Assembly (NCBI GenBank): GCA_020796225.1
Contig: CM036759.1
Span: forward strand, 22,285,813-22,349,812
Direction of reading: 5' to 3'
Source: Arion vulgaris
Lineage: Eukaryota; Mollusca; Gastropoda; Stylommatophora; Arionidae
Length of the DNA: 64,000 nucleotides
The notes below the pieces were generated by a model. It was not told the origin of the DNA. It saw nothing but the letters and a program-made list of their open reading frames with translations, and searched no databases. This document shows, piece after piece, positions 48,431 to 58,100 of this stretch. The translations under genes and the position numbers were made by a program. The stretch's first letter is position 1. Every line of letters starts with the position of its first letter.

Positions 48431-49139
48431 GGCAACCCATCTCAAGGTTTAGATGAGCATAAGAAACCGAATGCAAATAAGAAGATATAGTTATATAGCC
48501 AGTAGAGTGACATCACTCCATACATATGTTCAACATTCATAAATTAAAGTTGAAAATCAAATTTGAGTTTGATATATAATTTATTATACATATAAATATA
48601 TATATATACAGCATTATAAACAATATACAAATAATCCTATATAACAATGATTTCAACTCAGTTATATTCAATAGGGTTTAAAAAATGATTTGATTTTTAA
48701 AAAAAAAAAAATATGCAAATTAGTTTCTAATATGGCCGCGATTACTAAAAATAGGTACTTTTTTCAAACAAGATTACTCAGCACTCAATTCTTTGAAAGC
48801 CTTCATTTTTAGCATACATGTTCGCGACAGTCAGTTGGATAAAATCTGTAGTAAAATATTTGAATTTCATTGAGAACTTTAAAAAATGAATTTAAATGAT
48901 ATATACCACTCCCAAAAGTGGTAAAATTCCCATTTATCAAACTTGCTTGAATTGAAGAAAATATAGCTATTTTTATTGTATTGAGATTATATTACTACAG
49001 TGGATACATTGTATACCTAAGAATATATGTGCCAAATGTCAAGTCAATTAAACAAAAAATGTTTTGAGATATCATGTTTGAAAGTTTGACAACATAAAAA
49101 ATACAATTGATGGGGAACATCCAAAAATGAAAACTGTCC
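48431..49139. other. No gene seen
   Basis: Strongly AT-rich (TATATA at about 48590-48608), between LINE and MULE relics. Confidence 0.6.
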
Positions 49140-50765
49140 ACTATTTTACTTACCAGAGTGCTGCTAATGACCACAGTTGTGTACATATCTCCTCCTCTGG
49201 CTACTGTGGCATCTAGGAATCCTTTTCTGATGGCTCTCAGTGTTTTCTCCTTTCTGTGTTGCTTTTGATGCCTTCACCTCCAAACAATTTATTCGAATGG
49301 TGTCCTTGACTATTTCTTTCCACAGAATAGTATCCACTGGGAAGCCCAAGTTTATAAAATAACTTGACTATTGATGCTGCACCGTCATTGTAATAAGCCA
49401 CAGCACTATACACTACTTCCTTTTTCTACAAAATATTCTTTTGGACAGCGATCCCAAATCAACTTATTTAAACATTCATTGGTGTTTTGTGTCTTTCCGT
49501 GGATGCATTTGCAAAGCAGATTTTCATCCACCAGGTCCTTGAACACCGTTTCAATGAATTTAATAACTGCATCTGGAAGACCATTTTTATGCATGTAATT
49601 GTCAGGATCCGACTTGAATTTGCACCAGAAAAGTCATGTGATGGTTTTTCCTTTGAAGATCCAACATGGTGAAGTACAGCCTTGACATCAACTTTCATCT
49701 GTTCGAGGCTACCAACATTCTGGCGAATACAGAAACCATAATAGTTTTGCAGTGTGTCTTATTTTCTTGCTGGTCAGCCTCCCAATTCCTCCTATGCCCT
49801 TGTCATCATCAAGTTTCTTTCCCTTATTTTCAATAACTAACCGTCTAAGTCTTGTACCACATCTTTTCTGCACATAACCAACACATTGTAACTTTATTAG
49901 TACATTCTCACCGTATGGTTTTGCTTCAAAAACATTCTTATATGAGTCTCCATTCCCTAAATACTGAGTGTATCTGAGCTTTCTATTCATGGAGTGTAAA
50001 AAAATCTGCACCGCACCGACAGCTTCCATAGCTCCTGCCTATGTGATTGATTTTACAATTATGAATTAGTCTCCATGACTCATATTCTGGTGTTCCCTTT
50101 CCTTCCTCCCAATACTGGCAGCCTCTACACATATTGATGCAGAGTACATCTGTGTCCACACATTTGCCAGTATCAACAGAAATGGCTGTAACAACACCAT
50201 TGTGACTAGAGTAACCTCTCCGCTGCCAGGTGCCGTCTACTGATTCAGTACAGTCAATTACATGATTTACATCACTTCCAGGTGTGATTTTGGTACTATC
50301 ATCAAGGTCTGATAGGATTTAGTGCATTTCTCCCCAGTTCAGCAACTGCTGTATTTATACTTTCGTTCGCAACTTCCCTGCTGGCTGAAAGTATTTTTTA
50401 GAACACTTTTTATAATTATTGTTCGTCATTGGTTCTGGACTATTCAGGTACATGGAAAAATGTTGTGCACTATAGCCTCTTCCAAGTGATCTAACAAATG
50501 CCACCATTCTCAAATTCACTTCTTTAAGTCCACTTGTCTCTGCTTCTCCACTAGTTGCCAGTTTTGTCTCCCATTCATCACAACTTGTGCACCTTAGTGT
50601 TATATCATGTTAGAATCCATTTCGTGATTTATGATTCAGTTCACATGACACAGTATAGTGACTGCACACATCACATCTGATAGTAGAAGTAAGAAAGGTG
50701 AAGAGATGATCCATATCAATAAGGACAAACCCATTATGATGTCTACTATTCTGCTCATTTGATAA
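49140..50765 (-). pseudogene. Decayed Mutator-like (MULE) transposase
   Basis: Read from right to left on the minus strand, the order is a Cys-pair region (CDVCSHYTVSCELNHKSRNG...CTSCDEWETK), VNLRMVAFVRSLGRGYSAQH, SVDGTWQRRGYSSHNGVV, MCRGCQYW, MEAVGAVQIFLHSMNR, LGNGDSYKNVFEAKPYG and GIGGIGRLTSKKI. Then come CIHGKTQNTNECLNKLIWDR and RRIPRCHSSQ near the end. DG.W..RGYSS.NGVV, GDGDS-like LGNGDS and GKTQN.NE are signatures of animal Mutator-like transposases. Several stops and frame changes (near 49600, 49710 and 50325) disable it. Terminal repeats were not found. Catalysis in intact relatives is DDE cut-and-paste transposition. Confidence 0.82.
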
Positions 50766-50794
50766 ATATTGTTCTTATGGCTGAATTTTTTCTG

Positions 50795-51112
50795 CAGAGG
50801 GGCAAGGTTTTACAGCAGTGTCAATAACGGGTATGAAAACCTTGTGTTCCTTACTTCTTCTTCTTTGCGTTCGTTCTTTACGACCAATTTTAATCACTTT
50901 TTGTGATGTTTCATCTTTGCCAAGAATGTGTATACGTTGCACATTGGTTTGGTTGGCCCCTAAATGCATAGATTTCTACACGTTTAGGACATGTGCATCA
51001 GATTTAAGCCAAACCTCCTTAGTCGCCTCTTTCGACATGTGTGGCAGGTAACAGTGGTTCTATTCTTTACACCCCAAATTTGGGCCCCGGTAACCACTCG
51101 GGCGGTTCCTTA
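50795..51112 (-). mobile_element. SINE-like repeat, family A (copy 2)
   Basis: Minus-strand head CGCCCGAGTGGTTACCGGGG resembles a tRNA-gene A box. The body shares a GGGGTGTAAAGAATAGAACC block, a GTCG...GAGGCGACTAAGGAGG block and an AACGTATACACATTCTTGGC block with the copy at 13030, and the tail is (GAA)-rich. It lies immediately 5' of the MULE relic. Confidence 0.65.
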
Positions 51113-51689
51113 CTTGAATGTTACCACGGAATCTGCATTTAACTGATCTGCCAGACTTCTGTTTGTTTGTTACCCATGCTACTTTTAATTAAATATGAAT
51201 ATCTAGCTAGTACAATTTACCTTCCAAACTATGAATCAACGTTTGTTACCAATGACAAGAGTAAAGCCTCAAAAGTTTGAAAAAAATATTTTTGCATTCA
51301 GAAATTTCCAAACATCAGTTCGCCAAGTTTGCAGGAACTCTCACATTATTAGAGTAGTGTCCATTAGTCGAATATGTCTTCGTACTTGTTGGAATGCCAT
51401 TTTCATAATTAAATCACACTTTTTGTGAGAAGGGTGGAGTTTAATTGTGTAGAAACATAGTAACCAAGTGTGAACAATGGTATATACTGAGCCGATATAC
51501 TGACTGCTGGGTTTTTGTGAGATTACACACAGTCAGTATACTGACTAGTTAAGTATACACTGCACTATAACTGATTTCGGAAGTGAAAAAACAATTACGG
51601 AGTGAAAGGGTTAATGAAATAAGTCCCAAATAAATATAATAAGTCAAACGATGGATGATTTTGTCAGTGAAACATTGCCACTAGTCTCA

Positions 51690-52001
51690 ATCTAGATTAT
51701 TAATAGTTTTTCCATCTCAGAACCTAGGCTATCTATATTCCTTATAATAGTGGTGGCAAACTGATGGTGTAGTGTTTTTGAGAATTTTGTTTGTATTTGC
51801 AAATCACTGCTAACAGTGGCATGAGACAAACATAGCAAACTGTATATTTCAGCACATGCAATCGTCACCAGTACAGCATTTATATACTTCATACAGAACA
51901 AATAAGCAATCAGTACAGCATTTATATACTTCATACAGAACAAGCAGCAATCAGTACAGCATTTATATACTTTGTACAAACAGCAATCACAATGTTTGTC
52001 A
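51690..52001 (-). other. Probable MED6 3' UTR with a 41-42-bp triplicated unit
   Basis: Right after the stop codon, three copies of a 41-42-bp unit containing GTACAGCATTTATATACTT lie at about 51870-51985. No clear polyadenylation signal was pinned down. The UTR end is uncertain. Confidence 0.45.
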
Positions 52002-52114
52002 TCATCTCAGTTTCTGTTTCTTCTCTGGTGGTGGTCGCATGCTGCCATTTGTTGTAGGTTTCTCTTCCAACTTTTCCACTTTAATATCAATCTTTGTATC
52101 TTCTGTTATAACTG
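52002..52114 (-). CDS. MED6: MED6 terminal coding exon (113 nt)
   Basis: The acceptor is ATCAGCAG, a tandem NAGNAG site that could add or drop one alanine. It encodes [18 protein letters not shown], then a [10 protein letters not shown] tail and TGA. The gene's 3' UTR follows downstream to the left. Confidence 0.92.
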
Positions 52115-55100
52115 CTGATAAAATTGGTAAAAGTCACAATATAAATCTGAATTAATCAGAAAGAACACAATAAATGATCTGTTATGGAAAGTCATATATA
52201 CCTGTCATAGTTCCCCAGGTGGCAGCGGAGGAATGGACAGTTAGCCATATAGTTAGTGTAGTATAATTAGATATTTAATAGTTGAGACTATGTGTTGCAC
52301 TCTCTAAGTAGAAGTGCAACACATAACTACGAGACATGACGCTTTTGCGTAGTAAAATAGTGACGATTTAGTAACAGTTGCTAGGAAGAGTTAGTAAATA
52401 GAGAGACAACAAAAACACTTTAGCTGAATGGACGTGTTGTGATACACTCTACAAGTTAACATCCAAAATAAAATGAATATAAATTGAAAAACAGTGTTTG
52501 TATCATTTAGCGTTGGTGTGGTTTACCATCTAGCTTCCACCACAATCACATCATAAAATCAACCACATAAACCTAGGATAAGGAAGATATAGAGAATGAA
52601 ACGGAAACCGAATCAACGATATAAGAAAAAATGGTACCACCAGAAATAAATAAACCTGAACTGCGATACAATCAATAAACAATAGTAACACTAACCACTT
52701 TAAGGAAAATACCGAAACTATAATAATGAAATAATAATCACAAGCCATCCTGACAACACGACAAGCCCTGTTCCTGCAAAAAGGGACCTCCTTTAACAAT
52801 CTATTCCTGCATAAAGGGACCTCCTTTAACAATGGTGTCAAGATGAATAAAAAGATCTGCCCTAATAACAGTCGTGGACCGGAAATTACGTGAGTGTCAT
52901 ATTTTATATAGCTATTTACTACTGTCGTTTGTATCTTCACGTTCTGCAGCCATCGGTCTATCTCCACTCGCTGGACCCAATTTTATATATGTGTAATTTC
53001 TTCAAATCTATTTAAAGGACCCAACGCTTGTCCTTTTTGTCCTTCAATCCTTGAAGGCGACCGGCGTGATTACCCACCGGTCAGGCTATTGTTATTATTT
53101 ATTCAAATTTATATAAAGGTCCCAACGCTTGTCCTTTTTGTCCTTCAATCCTTGAAGGCGACCGGCGTGATTACCCACCGGTCAGGCTATTGTTCTTATT
53201 TATTCAAATTTATATAAAGGACCCAACGCTTGTCTTTTTGTCCTTCAATCCTTGAAGGCGACCGGCGTGATTACCCACCGGTCAGGCTATTGTTCTTATT
53301 TATTCAAATTTATATAAAGGACCCAACGCTTGTCCTTTTTGTCCTTCAATCCTTGAAGGCGACCGGCGTGATTACCCACCGGTCAGGCTATTGTTCTTAT
53401 TTATTCAAATTTATATAAAGGACCCAACGCTTGTCCTTTTCGTCCTTCAATCCCTGAAGGAGCCCAGCGTGATTACCCACCGGTAATCAAACCTCATTTA
53501 TTCATATCTCAGGATCCAGCGCATGTCCTTCATGCCCATCCTTTGATGTGTGTTGGTGCTGGTCGCTAACGGAGGACAGTGTTGATTGGTCTCTACATCG
53601 GTTGGATTGCTTTATATTGGACAGTTTTGCTGGTTAGGTGACTAATCACATTATGTGCTGTGTACCAATGAAATTTTTCCATGACATTTTTTTAATGATG
53701 TAAGTATATTTTCATATTATTATGGCATATTTTACTAACTGTCCATATTGTTCAAAATATTGTGTCTACAGCTATAGATTATGATTGTGTGATAGACAAT
53801 TTTGCATCAATATATTTATGGTTTTATATTCGTAGTGCTTTACACATTACGACGCTAGGGTTGTAATACTAAGTTTTTAAATTCAACGGTCCGATTTTAC
53901 AATGACTCATCGGGCTACCAGGGGCGGCAAAATATGTGAGGATGCCATGTTGGAGGTCACAACTCGGGATGTATCAATTACTGCTGCTACCTTGGCAGGT
54001 CCTTCAATCCAAGATGAGGGTTTTGAACGAACTGATCAGGCAGGTATTGGGGCAGGAAATGGTCCACGTCTTCCCAGCAGGCTGGTCAGGAATTTTGGAG
54101 TCCGAGATGGCCCTACAGTCGACGAGTTTGCTAGAGATATTCGTCTCTACTGGAGGTCGTATGGACTGACAGGTCGGGATAAAAGGGATGCCATATTGGA
54201 TCATGTATCTGATTCAATACGTTCCGAGATAGAGATCCTATCGTTGACCATTCAGGATCCCGACTTGTTATTGGATCGATTAGTAATGGAATATGGAGAT
54301 AATAGGTCCGCTCATGATCTCCTTTCCATATTTTATAAGGCAGAGCAACAAGGGGGGGAATCTATCCGCGACTTCTCACATCGGCTGATGGATCTGTACA
54401 AAAAGATTACTGCTGCCCAGATAAGGGAAAGGCAAGTAACCATGGATGTTTGTGTGTTGAGGGATCGGTTTATAAATTTGGTGGGGGATCGACTATGTTC
54501 CAGGATGTTGTTGGAGAAAGTGGTGGAGGATCCTTCCATCTCCTTCCTCCTTTGTCGTGAAGCTGCCATGCGATGGGAGAACAAACCGGTTTCACCACAC
54601 GCATATGAAATGTCTTCCCAGGTGAGGGCACTTCAGCGAAGAGTCCAGAATTTGGAGGTCAGGCCTATGAATAACTCGAATGGGCGCAATACGGGTAAAA
54701 ATGACTACCATGCTCGCTTCCCACCAACGCAAATCGGACGGCCTGGGGCTCGGTTTAGCTGCTCCCGATGCAAAATGGGGAACGGGGAATGTAGGTGTAA
54801 CTTGTTAAACGTACGCCACTCAGGGAGAGGGGCACGACCCTGGGTGACGGAGGACAGAGCCCGAAATCGACATTTGTAGGGGATCATCTATTAAAAGATG
54901 TTTGGATTGGGGGTAATGTCTTTAGAGGTCTGATTGACACGGGCTCCCAGATCTCGGCTCTCACAGAGAGTTGCTTTCGCACTTATTTTCCGCAGTCTAT
55001 TTTAAACGAGGATAATTGGGTGCAGCTAACAGCTGCAAATGGTCTTCAAATTCCTTACTTGGGCTATGTTGTTGTTAACATAGAGCTCTATAATACTTTT

Positions 55101-58100
55101 CTCAAGGATTGCGGTTTTTATATTTTTAAGGAAACTTCATCTCTTGGTGATAGTGATTATCCGGTTATCATCGGTACTAATATCCTTAGTCGCCTGCGGT
55201 TATTTCGACCAATTCTAGGTCCTTCTATCCAGTCCGTACCTGATAAAGTGGTACCGTCCTCTCTTCCAGCCTTTATTTGGTCTGCTAAGGGAAAGAAATC
55301 GCATATTAAAGCTAGTTCATTGGGAGTGGTGTGGGTTCGAGTTAAAGGTGGGATTAGTATGGGTCGGCAGGTCATTTTTGAATCCAACCGTTCTTTGCTG
55401 CGAAAGGGTATTGTGTGCTGCAATACTGTAACTGATTTAAATAGGGGAATTTGCGCTATTCATGTTTTGAATATTACATATGAAGATGTTTTCCTTTCAA
55501 ATGGAACAGTGGTGGGCGATATTTGTGAGGTTGATTCTTTGAGTGGGGTGACATTTAGTGCCATCTCTACGAATTCCATTGAATGCACTGTCAATGTTGG
55601 AGAGAAGTTTGGAGTTGGTGGTCCCTTGAACATAAATATTGGATCGAGCCGATTCAACCTCAGTAAAATGTATGGGTCTACTAATCAAAAGGCTGAAATG
55701 TTGGCTCTTTTATGTAGATATGACAATGTATTTTCGTATACTGATTCAGATGTAGGTTATGCTGACAAGGTTCGGCACCAGATTCGGTTACATGAGACCA
55801 GTCCTATTAAATTACCATACAGGCGAATCCCGCCTGCGTTTTATACGGAGGTACAGAGCCACATTGCAGATCTCCTACAAAAACAGGTCATTCGCGAGAG
55901 TGTCAGTCCCTGGGCTGCACCTGTGGTGTTAGTAAAAAAGAAGAATGGATCTTTGCGCCTCTGTGTTGACTATCGGGAGTTGAACAAAAAAAACTATTAA
56001 GGACGCGTACCCCCTACCTCGCATCGATGACTACCTGGATTCGCTAAACGGAGCAAAATTGTTTTCTACTCTGGATTTGACTAGTGGATATTACCAGGTA
56101 GCCATGAACCGGGATGATATTGATAAGACTGCCTTTTGTACGCCCTTTGGATTGTACGAGTATACGAGAATGCCCATGGGTTTAACCAATTCTGCAGGTA
56201 CATTTCAGAGGTTAATGCAAAACTCTATGAACGATTTTATGTTCAAGTCTTTATTGGTATATTTAGATGACATGTTGGTTTTTTCAACTACTTTTGAGGA
56301 CCATTTGATTCGGTTGGGTAATGTGCTGGAAAGGATACGGTCAATAGGTCTAAAGGTTAATCCAAATAAATGTGTTTTTTGCAGGAACTCGGTTGAATTT
56401 TTGGGGCACACTGTTTCCGGTAGTGGCATTGCAACCCAGCCCTCTAAAGTTTCAGCCATAAAGAATCTTAACGCACCCACTAGTGTAAAGCAAGTGAGGG
56501 CTTTTCTGGGTATGGCGGGGTATTATAGAAAATTCATCCCCAGGTTTTCACAGATTTCGAAACCTCTTATAGATATGGTGAATGAATGCCATCCTTCAGG
56601 CCTTACTAGAGGTTCAAAACGACATATAACCAAAGGATCGGAAAATTTTAATTGGAGTGGTGATTGCGAGAATTCTTTTCGGGATCTACAAACTAAGTTG
56701 ATCACTGCACCCATTCTGGGATTTCCTGATTTCGGCAGTCCGTTTATTTTGGACATTGATGCCTCTTTTTGTGGATTAGGAGCAGTGTTGAGTCAGCATC
56801 AAGATGGTCACAGTAAGGTTATAGCTTATGCCAGTAGGACTCTCCGCAGGGAGGAGAAAAATATTAAAAGCAGTTTTAAACTCGAATTATTGGGTTTGAA
56901 ATGGGCCGTCACCGAAAAGTTTCGTTCATATCTATTGGGTAACAAGGTTACTGTGTATACGGATAATAAGGGTTTGACTTTTTCAAATAAAGCACAACTG
57001 GGTGCTATTGAGCAAAGATGGCTCTCACAGATGGCGATTTTTGATTATGAAATTAAGCATCGTAGAGGCACGTTAAATAAGAATGCCGATTTCCTATCGC
57101 GGTATCCTTTGCCTGTTCCGCTGGATGATACAGAGTGTACATCGTTGTCTGAAGATGAGGATATAGGAATTAATTCAATTCATTTAAAACCTCCTCCTTA
57201 CAGTTGTGATCTTACTGTACACACGATGGGAATTGCTACCACAGAACAATCCCGCTCTTATAGTTTATCCGATGTCAAAAGTTTACAGTTACAGGATTCC
57301 CCGCTGCGGGTGGTGATCGAAGCTCTGGAAGCCGATACTCCGGCGGACACCACCACATGGCACAGGGAATCTCAGCGGTTATGGTTGTCCCGTGCTGGTC
57401 TTTGTTTAGTAAAGGGTGTCCTCTGTATGAAAATGGGAGACAACTGTGAAAGTAATGAATTGAAAATTGTACTACCTCCGGCTCTACGCCAGATAGTACT
57501 ATCGGCTATCCATGAGATTGGCCATCAAGGGCGAGATAAGACCTTGTCGTTATTAAAATCCCGTTTTTTTTTGGTATGGTATGTCCAGGGATGTAGGTGC
57601 ATTAGTAAAGTCCTGTGCCATTTGTAATATGACTAAACCTCCAAACAAAATCACAGCGGTTTACGGACACATTGTTGCAAGCTATCCCTTGGAAATGGTA
57701 GCCATGGACTTTATGGAGCTCCCCAGAGATAACTGTGGTTTTAAACATGTTTTAGTTTTGACTGACGTTTTTACTAAGTATGTGATGGCCGTTCCTACCA
57801 AAGATCAGACTGCGAATACAGTGGCGGATGTCATACAGCATAGATGGATACCCGACTTTGGAATACCAAGTAAAATCCACTCTGACCAAGGAAAGGCATT
57901 TGAGTCTACCGTTATACTTGCTCTTTGTCATAAGTATGGTATTAAAAAGTCCAGGACCTCACCATACAATCCAAGAGGAAATGGAATATGCGAGCGTTTT
58001 AATAGGACCTTGTTGACTATGATTCGCTCGTTGGCAGACTCTGCTAAGTTGGAATGGTCTCTTCATGTTCCATACGTGGTGTTAGGTTATAATATTACTC

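Noticed and set aside
51540..51618. GGGTTAA at 51609 considered as the end of another TTAA transposon
   Set aside because: No matching inverted end with TTAA found within a few kb.
52551..52967. 138-codon minus-strand frame in the 5' LTR and a twin in the 3' LTR (60225-60473)
   Set aside because: Duplicate because the LTRs are duplicate; low-complexity hydrophobic translation, antisense to the element.
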